Counted from the stretch's first letter, positions 16,255 through 25,097 are shown. The stretch: DNA of 64,000 nucleotides from Sinorhizobium sp. B11 (GCA_039725955.1 CP091034.1:3846501-3910500); one strand, 5' to 3'. Notes: generated by a model not told the origin, from the sequence alone. A program made the numbers and translations.

Positions 16255-17970
16255 TTAAGCGCTTTCGCGGAAATCGTCGTCACCGGCGTCCGGACCACCC
16301 ATCGACATATCCAGGGCAAAGCCCTTGGCACGCGCCTGCTGGGACGCAACGGTATTGCCGTGATTATGGGTATGCGTCGCCGGAGCCGGCTTGCGTGGGG
16401 TGGCGGCGGCCGGAGCCTTCACCACCTTTGCAGAAGTCTTTGTGGCGGTCTTCCGTACGCCAGCGCGGGTCGCGCCTGCCGTATCAACCTTGAAGAAGGC
16501 GATCGAAGCCTGCAGTTCCTCGGCCTGAGCAGCAAGCTCTTCGGAGGTTGCCGACATTTCTTCGGAGGCGCCGGCATTCTGCTGGGTCACCTTGTCGAGC
16601 TGCTGGATCGCCTCGTTGATCTGTGAGGCACCGATATCCTGTTCGCGGCAGGCAGCGCTGATTTCGGAGACCAACTCCGCGGTCTTGCGGATGTCCGGAA
16701 CCAGGCGGCCGAGCATTTCGCCGGCGTCGCGGGCAGCCTTGACCGTGTCGCTTGACATGGAGGAAATCTCCGCGGCGGCCGACTGGCTGCGTTCGGCAAG
16801 CTTGCGCACTTCCGAAGCGACGACCGCAAAGCCCTTGCCGTGTTCGCCGGCACGTGCGGCTTCGACGGCGGCATTCAGGGCGAGCAGATCGGTCTGGCGG
16901 GCGATTTCCTGAACGATGCCGATCTTCTCGGCAATCGTGCGCATCGCATCGACGGCGCGGTTGACGGCGTCGCCGGAAGCTTCCGCGTCCTTGGCGGATT
17001 GGCGGGCGATCTTCTCGGTCTGCGCGGCATTATCGGCATTCTGCTTGATGTTCGCAGCCATCTGCTCCATCGAAGCGGAGGCCTCTTCAGCGGAAGCCGC
17101 CTGTTCGGTCGCACCCTGCGAGACCTGCTCGGAGCTGGCCGACAGTTCCTGGCTGCCCGAAGAGACATTGTCGGCTGCAGACAGTGCATCGGCGACGACA
17201 CCGCGAAGGCGTTCGATCATGACGTTGACGTTGCCGAGCAGTTCGCCGATCTCGTCATGCGTGGTGATTTCGGCCATCTTGGTCAGGTCGCCTTCGGCAA
17301 CTTCACGGACAACAGTGTTGGCGCGGTTGAGACCCTTGCTGATGGTATTTGCGATCCAGAACGCCGTGAGGACAGCGATCAGCAACGCTGCGGCAGCAAC
17401 CGCGATCATCATCGTGCGTGTCGTGCCGTACTGCTGCTCGGCGCTGTCGTCTGCATCCTGCATGCGCTGTTTTTCGAGCGCCAGAATTTCGTCGAGCGTG
17501 GCGTCTATATCATTGGCGGCCTGGCGAGCCGTCGTAACCGAGATATTGTTGGCGCCGTCCATATTACCGGCCTTGATGAAATCTCGGATCTGGTCGTCGG
17601 CCTGATTGAACGTCGCGGAGAGTTGGGCAACGCGCTCCCAACGCGCCTTGCCTTCCTCGGTGGCGAGTTTCGTCACGGCAGCGAATGCATCGGCGAAGTC
17701 CTTGCGGGCCTTGGTGCCCTTTTCGATGGCGCCGGAAGCGTCATCGGCGTTGCGTGCAGTCAGAAGGTTCTTCTGCTGGCGGATGGCTTCAAGCTGGGCG
17801 ATATTGATCTGTTGCGCCAGGTCGAGGCGCGCAGCAGGACCGGCAAGAAGGTTGCCGATCGTATCGTTCAGCGAGCCGAGGCTGAAGATGCCGTAGGCGG
17901 CCGTGCCTATCAGCATGAAAATGATAAAGGTGAACGCTGTCACCAGCTTTGTCTTGATCGTCAATCGCAT
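16255..17970 (-). CDS. Methyl-accepting chemotaxis protein 4 (single HAMP, no extra module)
   Basis: A 571-residue receptor. TM1 is at about 9-31, a periplasmic helical domain follows, and TM2 is at about 185-209. One HAMP (AEGDLTKMAEITTHDEIGELL) runs straight into ERLRGVV and the signalling hairpin. A His/Thr-rich patch (THTHNHGN) precedes the shared C-terminal tail. Start MRLTIKTKL with gaggggt upstream. It directly follows cheW/cheA and is the shortest and simplest of the four, the zero step of the module ladder. Confidence 0.95.
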   Translation of the reverse strand: MRLTIKTKLVTAFTFIIFMLIGTAAYGIFSLGSLNDTIGNLLAGPAARLDLAQQINIAQLEAIRQQKNLLTARNADDASGAIEKGTKARKDFADAFAAVTKLATEEGKARWERVAQLSATFNQADDQIRDFIKAGNMDGANNISVTTARQAANDIDATLDEILALEKQRMQDADDSAEQQYGTTRTMMIAVAAAALLIAVLTAFWIANTISKGLNRANTVVREVAEGDLTKMAEITTHDEIGELLGNVNVMIERLRGVVADALSAADNVSSGSQELSASSEQVSQGATEQAASAEEASASMEQMAANIKQNADNAAQTEKIARQSAKDAEASGDAVNRAVDAMRTIAEKIGIVQEIARQTDLLALNAAVEAARAGEHGKGFAVVASEVRKLAERSQSAAAEISSMSSDTVKAARDAGEMLGRLVPDIRKTAELVSEISAACREQDIGASQINEAIQQLDKVTQQNAGASEEMSATSEELAAQAEELQASIAFFKVDTAGATRAGVRKTATKTSAKVVKAPAAATPRKPAPATHTHNHGNTVASQQARAKGFALDMSMGGPDAGDDDFRESA

Positions 17971-18000
17971 CGTCTTAACCCCTCAGTGATTGGCCCCCGG

Positions 18001-18507
18001 CTAGTTGACGGCCCCCGCCGTCTCATGCCTCGATGAGAAAATCGCCTGCAAATTCGGGAGGATGATGAACTCACCACCCCTCTTGACCAGGCAGTTGATG
18101 TAATCCGCGCGCCAGCGCATACCCACGCTCGGCGGCGGCTCGCTGGCGTTTTTCGTCAGCGTCGTCACCTCGTTCACCTTGTCGGTGCGGATACCGACGA
18201 GTGTCTGCTCCCCCTGCAGATCGACCTCGATGACGATGATGCGGCTGTCTATTGTCGCTTCCGAAGCCTCCATCCCGAAGGCGAGGCGAAGATCGGCAAG
18301 CGGAATCACCTTGCCGCGAAAGTTGATGACGCTGGCAACGAAAGGCTGGGCGCCCGGTACTGCGGTCTCGGGAAGCAGATCCAGGATTTCCTGTACGATG
18401 ACTGCTTCCAGAGCGAAGGTTTCGCCATTGAGATCGAAGGTCAGAACCTCGACTTCTTCAGCGTAGTTCCAGTGCTTGTCGAATTTTTCGGCTGTTGCTG
18501 TGCTCAT
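18001..18507 (-). CDS. cheW: Chemotaxis coupling protein CheW (first copy, next to cheA)
   Basis: A 168-residue CheW: LTFDLNGETFALEAVIVQEIL, VASVINFRGKVIPLADLR, and a closing KVNEVTTLTKN segment. Its start codon overlaps the cheA stop by four bases (ATGA), indicating translational coupling. It should bridge CheA and the receptors that follow. It differs clearly from the second CheW at 9172, so the two copies are not a recent duplication. Confidence 0.95.
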   Translation of the reverse strand: MSTATAEKFDKHWNYAEEVEVLTFDLNGETFALEAVIVQEILDLLPETAVPGAQPFVASVINFRGKVIPLADLRLAFGMEASEATIDSRIIVIEVDLQGEQTLVGIRTDKVNEVTTLTKNASEPPPSVGMRWRADYINCLVKRGGEFIILPNLQAIFSSRHETAGAVN

Positions 18508-20558
18508 CCTGCCACGCGCAATTGCGCCTCCTGTTGCTGACCCGCGGCAACGAGATGCCCGACGTCAAGAATGAGAGCGACGCTGCCGTCGCCGAGAATG
18601 GTGGCGCCGGAGAAGGTCGCCACGTCGTTGTGCAGTTTCGACATCGACTTGATGACCGTCTGGTGGTCGCCGATGATCTGGTCGACCACCAGACCGACAC
18701 GTTCGGTGCCCGTCGAGATGACGACCACTTTCTGGTGGACGTCCGGCTTGGTGCCTGTGCGGAAGAGATCGCGAAGCCTGAGGAACGGAACCAGGCTGTC
18801 GCGCAGCGAGATGAAGGAGCGGCCGCGCGAGCGGAGATCTTCTTCCAGCGACAGTTCGAGGCATTCCTCGACCGCCGAGAGCGGGATGACGTAGCGGCCG
18901 GAACCCACTCGCACCAGAAGACCGTCGATGATGGCGAGCGTCAGCGGAATGCGGAGAGAGACTTCCGAGCCTTGCCCGGGCAGGCTGACGATGTCGATCG
19001 TGCCGCGCAGCGCCTCGACCGTCTTCTTGACGACGTCCATGCCGACACCGCGACCGGACAGATTGGTGATCGCCGCTGCGGTCGAGAAGCCGGGAGCGAA
19101 GATGAGCTGCAGCAGCTCCTGATCGGAAAGCGGCTGGCCGGGCGCGATGAGGCCGGAGGATTCCGCTTTGGCGCGAACGCGGTCACGGTTGATGCCACGG
19201 CCGTCATCCTTGATGGAGATGATGACCTCGCCGCCGGACTGGTGGGCAGCAAGCGTCACCGTGCCGGCTTCGGTCTTGCCGGCGCCAAGGCGCTCGGCCG
19301 GCGGCTCGAGACCGTGGTCTATCGAATTGCGGACGAGGTGGACCAGCGGATCGGCCAGACGCTCGATGACGGTCTTGTCGACTTCGGTGGTCTCACCTTC
19401 GGTAACGAGCTCGATCACCTTGCCAGTTTCGCGGGCGAGATCGTGGACGAGACGGCGGAAGCGCGAGAAGAGTGTCCCGACCGGCACCATGCGCAACACC
19501 ATCATCGTGTCGCGCAGCTCGCCGGAGAGACGTTCGATTTCTTCCGAAACCGAGCGTAGCGCTATATCCGAGCTGGAGCTTGCCAGCTGACTAAGGCGCG
19601 ACTGGGCAATGACGAGCTCGCCGACGCGGTCCATCAGTTCGTCCAGGCGTTCGGCCGGAACGCGGACGTTTTCCTGCGCTTTCGCCTGGGCTGCCGCCTG
19701 AACAGGAGCTGCCGCCTCGCGCTTCACCGGAACCGCCTCGACGGGGCGGAATTCCGGAGCAGCGGCGGGCACTGGAGCGACAGCTGCTGCGGCAGCTGCG
19801 GCAGGAGTTAGGTCTTTCTTTGCTTCGGCCGTTGCGGTCTGCGGACCGGCGATTTCCTGAACATCGAGCTCCATGTCATCCATGACGAAGATAAAGACGT
19901 CGTCGATGGCGGAACGGTCCTGTTCGCTCGTCAGAACGACGTCCCAGGAAACGTGAAGCTCTGTCGGGACCAGATCGTTGAGTAGCGGAATGCCCGATCT
20001 GTTTGCGCGGACGGTACATTCGCCAAGATCGCGCAATTCATCCAGAAGGCCGAGCGGGTTGGTGCCGTTGGCCATGGAATTCGCCGGAAGGCTGAAACGG
20101 ATGCGCCACGTCGTTTTCTTCTTGACGGGAGCGGCGACGACAGGTGCTGCAGCCACAGGCACTGTGGCCTCTTTGGCCTCCGCCTTGCCGCCGACCGCTG
20201 CCTGGAGCTGGGCAAGCAGCTTGTGACCGGTATCACCATGATCGGCATCGGGTTGCTCGACAAGGGCGCGCATATGATCCTGCGCCGCAAGAACGGCGGC
20301 GACGAGCTCGGCGGTTGCCGGCACCTCGCCCTTGCGAACACGGTCGAAGGCCGTTTCGCAATGATGCGTGAAAGCCGCAAGCGCCTCGAAGCCAAACATG
20401 GCACCCGAACCCTTCAACGTATGGAGGCCGCGGAAGACGGCGTCGACGAGATCCCTGTTTTCGAGGTCGTGATTAAGGTCGAGAAGGCCGGCTTCGATCG
20501 CCTCGAGGCATTCGGCCGCTTCGGTTCGGAAGACTGCGACTGGATCAAGCGAGCTCAT
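18504..20558 (-). CDS. cheA: Chemotaxis histidine kinase CheA
   Basis: A 684-residue kinase. P1 HPt domain at about 1-105, with phosphorylatable H46 in GLHTLKGSGAMFG. An Ala/Val-rich linker leads to a P2-like domain at about 143-235, then a second Ala/Pro linker. Dimerisation helices (RLDELMDRVGELVIAQS) follow. The ATPase domain has HLVRNSIDHGLEPP and GRGVGMDVVKK, and the protein ends with a CheW-like regulatory domain. It phosphorylates CheY and CheB. Coupled by ATGA overlaps to cheY upstream and cheW downstream. Confidence 0.96.
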   Translation of the reverse strand: MSSLDPVAVFRTEAAECLEAIEAGLLDLNHDLENRDLVDAVFRGLHTLKGSGAMFGFEALAAFTHHCETAFDRVRKGEVPATAELVAAVLAAQDHMRALVEQPDADHGDTGHKLLAQLQAAVGGKAEAKEATVPVAAAPVVAAPVKKKTTWRIRFSLPANSMANGTNPLGLLDELRDLGECTVRANRSGIPLLNDLVPTELHVSWDVVLTSEQDRSAIDDVFIFVMDDMELDVQEIAGPQTATAEAKKDLTPAAAAAAAVAPVPAAAPEFRPVEAVPVKREAAAPVQAAAQAKAQENVRVPAERLDELMDRVGELVIAQSRLSQLASSSSDIALRSVSEEIERLSGELRDTMMVLRMVPVGTLFSRFRRLVHDLARETGKVIELVTEGETTEVDKTVIERLADPLVHLVRNSIDHGLEPPAERLGAGKTEAGTVTLAAHQSGGEVIISIKDDGRGINRDRVRAKAESSGLIAPGQPLSDQELLQLIFAPGFSTAAAITNLSGRGVGMDVVKKTVEALRGTIDIVSLPGQGSEVSLRIPLTLAIIDGLLVRVGSGRYVIPLSAVEECLELSLEEDLRSRGRSFISLRDSLVPFLRLRDLFRTGTKPDVHQKVVVISTGTERVGLVVDQIIGDHQTVIKSMSKLHNDVATFSGATILGDGSVALILDVGHLVAAGQQQEAQLRVAG

Positions 20559-20923
20559 CTGCCGAGAACCTTCTTCACGATCTTCACGAGGTTTTCCGGA
20601 TCGAACGGCTTGGTGAGCCAGCCGGTGGCACCGGCGGCCTTGGCACGGGCCTTGAGGTCCGCATCGGATTCCGTCGTCAGGAAGATGATCGGCACGCCGG
20701 CCTGGGCGGGCAGCTTGCGCAATTCCTCGATCATCGTCAGCCCATCCATGACGGGCATGTTGAGGTCGGTGACGATCAGGTCGAAATTGCCGCTCTTGGC
20801 GGTTGCCAGACCCTCGGCGCCATTGACGGCTTCGGTGACGGTGTAACCTGCATTGGTCAGCGTGACCTTGGTGGTCAGCCGGATGCTGGCAGAATCGTCG
20901 ACGGTCAGGATGTTTGCGCTCAT
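20555..20923 (-). CDS. cheY: Single-domain response regulator CheY
   Basis: A 122-residue receiver with no output domain. The acid pocket is in LTVDDSASIR, the phosphoacceptor is D53 in IVTDLNMPVMDG, the switch Thr lies in IIFLTTES, and the conserved Lys is in GWLTKPFDP. It is encoded between STAS and cheA with four-base overlaps on both sides. The output may be a motor or something else: no flagellar genes are in the window. Confidence 0.95.
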   Translation of the reverse strand: MSANILTVDDSASIRLTTKVTLTNAGYTVTEAVNGAEGLATAKSGNFDLIVTDLNMPVMDGLTMIEELRKLPAQAGVPIIFLTTESDADLKARAKAAGATGWLTKPFDPENLVKIVKKVLGR

Positions 20924-21261
20924 AATGTCACCTCTTTATGCAACCAGAACCTCTGGTCTTCTTGATCGAAGACTTCCATAAATCCGGCGCGTTCAAGAAC
21001 CTTGAGAAGCGAACCGCTGGCCGGAGCTGAAAGGGTAAAAGTCTTGCCTTCGGCCTTGGCCTGACGACGGGCGGATTCGATGAGCTGAAGAAAACTCAGA
21101 TCCGCCTCCGCGTTTTCGGGAAGACTTACGGCAATACTATTATTGTCGCGAAAACGATCAATAATCTTCGCATATACTTCCGAAGCATTACGAATGCTCA
21201 GAGTTTCCGGAAGGGATATAGATTCGAAATATTTTGCCTGAGTATCCAATGCAGCCTCCAT
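20920..21261 (-). CDS. STAS-domain protein at the head of the che operon
   Basis: About 113 residues from ATG 21261 (an upstream in-frame ATG at 21300 adds 13 residues; neither has a strong ribosome-binding site). It has an anti-anti-sigma-like STAS layout: ISLPETLSIRNASEVYAKI at the start, ADLSFLQLIESARRQAK around the phosphorylatable position, and LLKVLERAGF near the end. STAS proteins next to cheY/cheA occur in some alternative chemosensory clusters, where they may bind a partner or be phosphorylated; this role is not settled. First gene of the operon, overlapping cheY. Confidence 0.85.
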   Translation of the reverse strand: MEAALDTQAKYFESISLPETLSIRNASEVYAKIIDRFRDNNSIAVSLPENAEADLSFLQLIESARRQAKAEGKTFTLSAPASGSLLKVLERAGFMEVFDQEDQRFWLHKEVTL

Positions 21262-21592
21262 GGTCGGAGAAATACTTAACGACCATAAAAGGACTCTCAT
21301 GACAGGCTTAACAGCGCGTAAACAGCGGTTGTAGGAAAGTGCAATTGGCGCGAGTCCCGACTCCCTGAATTCTTATCCGGGATAATTTATACTGAAGCTT
21401 TCTCATATTATAAAATAACCTGAAAAAACAATATGATAGATAACACTTTATAGGAAGCTTATAAAATCTTGCCGAATAGTTTTATGGGTTGTTAATCACA
21501 ACGTTTACGAGTCTGCGGCGTTTACCTGCCGTTTCCATCCTGCCCGTAAAAATAGAGTCAAATTGCCTGTGTTCATAAGTAAAGGTACAAAT
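21262..21592. promoter_or_regulatory. AT-rich divergent promoter region of the che locus
   Basis: 331 bases without a gene. The stretch 21380-21490 is strikingly A/T rich compared with the coding DNA around it. It must hold the promoters for the STAS-che operon (minus) and for the coiled-coil gene at 21593 (plus). A minus-strand TATAAT lies at 21407-21412 with no good -35 at normal spacing. No clear sigma-54 or flagellar sigma element was seen. Confidence 0.6.
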
Positions 21593-23338
21593 GTGACAAA
21601 CGCGACGGCATCGGCACAGACTGCATTTTTGGCATCAGGTTCGGATATCAGCCAGACCCTGGAGTCGGCCCGCGCCCAGGTGGAGGAACGCTTCCTCGAA
21701 GGTGGTACAGTCCTGCTTTCAGTGATGGATGTCCTCAATCGTCTGTTGACGTCACTGGACCAGATCACCAAGGCGCTGGACAACAATGAAGCGAGTGACA
21801 CCAGCGCCGATCTCAATGCGACGGTCCAGAACCTGATCGAGCTTCCGGGCTCTGAGGAAAAACGCCAGCAGGCTCTGACGGCACTTGCCCAGACCGGCTC
21901 GGAACTGCACCGGCATGTCGCTGATATGCAGGAGACGATGCGCTACCTGCGCACCTTCGCAGTGACGGTAAAGATAACGGGTGCGGGCCTCGCCGAATTT
22001 GCAGGCTTCGCTCAGGAAATCCTTGAGCGCATCTATTCAGGGACAGACGAAGTCAACCGCTTCGCCACCCATCTCGACAGCCTCCAGAAGGAGGTCAAGC
22101 TCGCCCTCTCCTTCGGCAACAATCTTTCCAAGAGCTACGCCGACACCGTTCCGGCAGTCGCCAGGGCGCTGAAGGATGACGCAAAGAAGATTGCCGACCA
22201 CCGCCAGAGCCTCGGCACCATCGCCCGCGATGTAGGCGCAATCGCCCGTGGCGTGCAGGGGAAGGTCGCCTCCACTCTTTCGGCGCTGCAGATCGGCGAT
22301 ATCACTCGCCAGCGCATCGAACATGTGCAGAGCACCTTCTCGCTGCTGGAGGATTTCCTCGCAAGCGAAGACGGCGCTAAGCTCGATGCCGATGGACGCA
22401 AGCGCCTGCAGAACGTCATTCATCACCTGACAGCCGCGCAGATGGCTGAGATGTGCACCGACTTCCAGCGGGATTCCCGTAATGTCGTAAAGACCATCGC
22501 AAGCTTCAGCCAGGATACGCAGGAAATTCTGAGATTGCGCGACCAGATGAGCGGTCAGAGCGACGGCAGCGGTGGGAACTTCATGCGCGCGCTGGAATCG
22601 AGCGTCTCCGCCGCTCACGAGATCGTCAAGCAGGTCGATGTGGCAAGCCGTCAAGCCGACCAGGTCAGCCAGTCGACGATCGGCACCGCCGCAACGCTTC
22701 TGCAGTCCATCGAGGCGATCCGCGCGGTCAAGACCGATATCCATTACATGGCGCTCAATACCAACCTGCGCTGCAGCCGTCTCGGCGAAGAAGGCAAGTC
22801 GATCAACGTAGTCACCGCCGAATTGCGCATCTTTGCCGGCAAGCTGGATGATTCAGCCGATGCCATCGTCAATGGCCTGCCTGCGCTCGAAGCCTCGGCG
22901 GGGCGCGTTGCCCCCGCCGCCGGCTCCAGGAACGGCGGCCTTGCCGAAAGCCTCACCTCGGCCGTCGGCACGATCCGCTCCGCGGCCAACCTGATGGAAG
23001 ACGAACTCAAAGTCCTTGCCGAACATGGCCGCGAGGTCGCGACCAAGATCAACCTGCTGATCGGCAAACTCGATTTCCAGCATGATCTCGGTGACGTGCT
23101 TGCCCGCTGCGCCGACGTGCTGGAAACCGTGGCCGGCGACCAGATCGCCGATATTTCCGACATTGCCGAAGCAATTGGCCCGCTCGACCGCAAGATCTTC
23201 AAGCTCTACACGATGGTGCAGGAACGCAATGTCCATCGCAACATCATTCCCGCCAACGAGGAAACAACAACAATGGCGCCTGCCGAGCCCGCCAAAGCCC
23301 AGAGCGACGAGGACTTGTTCGAGGACGCTCTCTTTTAG
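21593..23338 (+). CDS. Soluble coiled-coil chemotaxis protein with CheZ-like motifs and a degenerate receptor hairpin
   Basis: About 581 residues, almost all helical, with no membrane segment. GTG at 21593 has aaaggt upstream; TTG at 21563 is an alternative. Two signatures stand out. IGDITRQRIEHVQ places D236 and Q240 in the D-x3-Q arrangement used by CheZ phosphatases. The C-terminus DEDLFEDALF resembles the acidic, hydrophobic CheY-binding peptide of CheZ. Near residue 390 the segment YMALNTNLRCSRLGEEGKS looks like a mutated receptor signalling tip. It is divergent from the STAS-cheY-cheA operon. Gene call firm; phosphatase role is inference. Confidence 0.85.
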   Translation: MTNATASAQTAFLASGSDISQTLESARAQVEERFLEGGTVLLSVMDVLNRLLTSLDQITKALDNNEASDTSADLNATVQNLIELPGSEEKRQQALTALAQTGSELHRHVADMQETMRYLRTFAVTVKITGAGLAEFAGFAQEILERIYSGTDEVNRFATHLDSLQKEVKLALSFGNNLSKSYADTVPAVARALKDDAKKIADHRQSLGTIARDVGAIARGVQGKVASTLSALQIGDITRQRIEHVQSTFSLLEDFLASEDGAKLDADGRKRLQNVIHHLTAAQMAEMCTDFQRDSRNVVKTIASFSQDTQEILRLRDQMSGQSDGSGGNFMRALESSVSAAHEIVKQVDVASRQADQVSQSTIGTAATLLQSIEAIRAVKTDIHYMALNTNLRCSRLGEEGKSINVVTAELRIFAGKLDDSADAIVNGLPALEASAGRVAPAAGSRNGGLAESLTSAVGTIRSAANLMEDELKVLAEHGREVATKINLLIGKLDFQHDLGDVLARCADVLETVAGDQIADISDIAEAIGPLDRKIFKLYTMVQERNVHRNIIPANEETTTMAPAEPAKAQSDEDLFEDALF

Positions 23339-23350
23339 AAAGGCCGCAGC

Positions 23351-24433
23351 TCAATTGATGCGGCGGAACTTGTTCGCCGCTTCGATCGCCGCCTTCTGCT
23401 GGTCGTCTTCGATGCCGAGATAGAAATCCTCAAGCGAGGGATCGCTCAATCCTGCACGCCGTGACAGGACGTACCACTTGGCCGCCTCGACCGGATCGGG
23501 TGCCGTGCCGATTGCATTGACGTAAAGATGTGCGAGCTTGTTCTGCGCAGCGACATTGCCCCGGTTGGCCGCAAGCTTCATCCATTCGAAGCCACGCACG
23601 TAATCCTTCGGCCCACCGACGCCGTTGATCAGCCAGATACCCATGTCGAGCTGAGCCGTATCGAAGCCCGCCCGCGCCGCGCGCGCCATCCATTCGCGTG
23701 CCAGTTGCTTCTTGTCTTCGGGCAGGTCGGGCACCTGCTGGTAGATCTGCGCTACCGCATATTGCGCGTCTGCGATGCCCTGCTCTGCTGCCTTTTCATA
23801 ATAAGGCAGAGCAAGCTTCAATCCCTTGTCCCCGGGATTGTCGGCAACGAGCGTTTGGCCCCAGTTGAATTCGGCTGACGAATTTCCGCCATCTGCCGCC
23901 TTGCGCATATATTCGTCGGCCTTCGCCTTGTCGCGCGTGACATTGTTGCCCTCCATCAGGAGCAAGGCATATTTGAACATGGCGGTCGGATCGCCGCCCT
24001 CTGCCGCCTTGCCATACCAGAAGGCAGCGTTCTTCATGTCCCGCTTGACACCGAGGCCCTGCGACAGGATTTCGGCGATCAGCGTCTGGGCCGCCGGATC
24101 GCCGAGCTGTGCCCGCGGCAGCGCCCTGTCCATGGCGGTCAGATAGTAGCCACGCTGATAGGCGCCGAACGCCTCGTCGATCGCACCCGTATATGGCTTT
24201 TCAGGTGGCAGATCGGGCAGCTTCGCACCCATTCGATCGAAAACCCCGACGCCGTCAGACGGCTCGATACCCTGCGGGGGCTGCGGTCGGTCCGTACGGA
24301 ATGTCTGGCTTGGCGTTGGCGAGCGCCCGTTGACGGTTTCATTCGCCTGTGCCTGCGCAAACTCCGTCCGAGCCGCCAATAAGGCGGCTATACAAAAGAG
24401 AGCGCATCTCGAAAAGCGGGCGGGGATCGGCAT
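23351..24433 (-). CDS. Secreted Sel1-repeat (SLR/TPR-like) protein
   Basis: About 360 residues from ATG 24433, chosen because it starts a clear signal peptide (SRCALFCIAALLAARTEFAQAQA). The body holds five or six Sel1 repeats, for example AAFWYGKAAEGGDPTAMFKYALLL, shortened here as the AxxWYxKAAExGxxxA pattern. Such solenoids mediate periplasmic protein contacts; rhizobial ExoR is one Sel1 protein but this one is longer and not identified with it. The stop lies 12 bases from the convergent coiled-coil gene stop. Ten bases separate it from the ThiE-like gene upstream, so the two may be co-transcribed. Confidence 0.85.
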   Translation of the reverse strand: MPIPARFSRCALFCIAALLAARTEFAQAQANETVNGRSPTPSQTFRTDRPQPPQGIEPSDGVGVFDRMGAKLPDLPPEKPYTGAIDEAFGAYQRGYYLTAMDRALPRAQLGDPAAQTLIAEILSQGLGVKRDMKNAAFWYGKAAEGGDPTAMFKYALLLMEGNNVTRDKAKADEYMRKAADGGNSSAEFNWGQTLVADNPGDKGLKLALPYYEKAAEQGIADAQYAVAQIYQQVPDLPEDKKQLAREWMARAARAGFDTAQLDMGIWLINGVGGPKDYVRGFEWMKLAANRGNVAAQNKLAHLYVNAIGTAPDPVEAAKWYVLSRRAGLSDPSLEDFYLGIEDDQQKAAIEAANKFRRIN

Positions 24434-24443
24434 AAGCGCGATA

Positions 24444-25097
24444 TCAATCCTCAAACCGTGGCGCTTTTTCGTCAAGCAGGGCATTGATCTGAGCCACGAT
24501 CGAGGGCGCCTGAGCCGGCTCGGCGAATACGCCCAGGCGCATCGCCACGAACTCTGCCCCGGTCTGCGCAACCGCGAGGGCGGAGGCCGGATCAGTGCCG
24601 CCCATCACGATGCACGGGATTTCGATCATCGACGCCCACCACTCGGCAAGCGCCAGGTTCTTCGGATGCGCCTCCGGCTTGATGTCGCCGTCGAGCTTGC
24701 CGAAGAAGATGTAATCCGGCCGCTCCTCGCCGACTTCCAGCGCCGTATGCCGGTCGGCGGCATTGCCGCCGCCGACGATCAGCTTGTCCGCATAACGATC
24801 GATTGCATCGGCAATCTCGCTTGCCGGTCCGGTGATGTGCAGGCCATCGGCCTTCGCGCGGCCGACGACGCGGCTGTCGCCGGCAATCAGCGCCGCGGCA
24901 CCCGCACCCTGAATAATGGGAACGAGCTTTTCCGCATGCTTCTGGAAGGCGCCATCGTCAAGACCGTATTGCGGCAGGATAACGGACGCGACATCACCGC
25001 CTTTCAGCGCATCGGCGACGATCTTCGCCCGCTCATCGGCATCGGCGATATCGGGCAGAACGAGAACAAGGCGGCAGCGGTTTTCCGGTTCGGTCAT
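24444..25097 (-). CDS. Thiamine phosphate synthase-like (ThiE/TenI fold) protein
   Basis: A 217-residue TIM-barrel protein of the ThiE/TenI family: LVLVLPDIADADE as strand 1, an AALIAGDSRVVGRAKADGLHI segment as the central strand pair, PDYIFFGKLDGD and IVMGGTDPASAL as late strands. Classic ThiE motifs are loosely kept and there are no thi genes beside it, so it may be a paralogue acting on another thiazole or pyrimidine phosphate, or a regulator. Probably the first gene of an operon with the Sel1 protein. Confidence 0.65.
   Translation of the reverse strand: MTEPENRCRLVLVLPDIADADERAKIVADALKGGDVASVILPQYGLDDGAFQKHAEKLVPIIQGAGAAALIAGDSRVVGRAKADGLHITGPASEIADAIDRYADKLIVGGGNAADRHTALEVGEERPDYIFFGKLDGDIKPEAHPKNLALAEWWASMIEIPCIVMGGTDPASALAVAQTGAEFVAMRLGVFAEPAQAPSIVAQINALLDEKAPRFED

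Noticed and set aside
9724..17970. Repeated receptor sequences as a mobile or composite element
   Set aside because: The repeats are homologous coding regions of four intact receptors; no terminal inverted repeats, transposase or target duplications seen.
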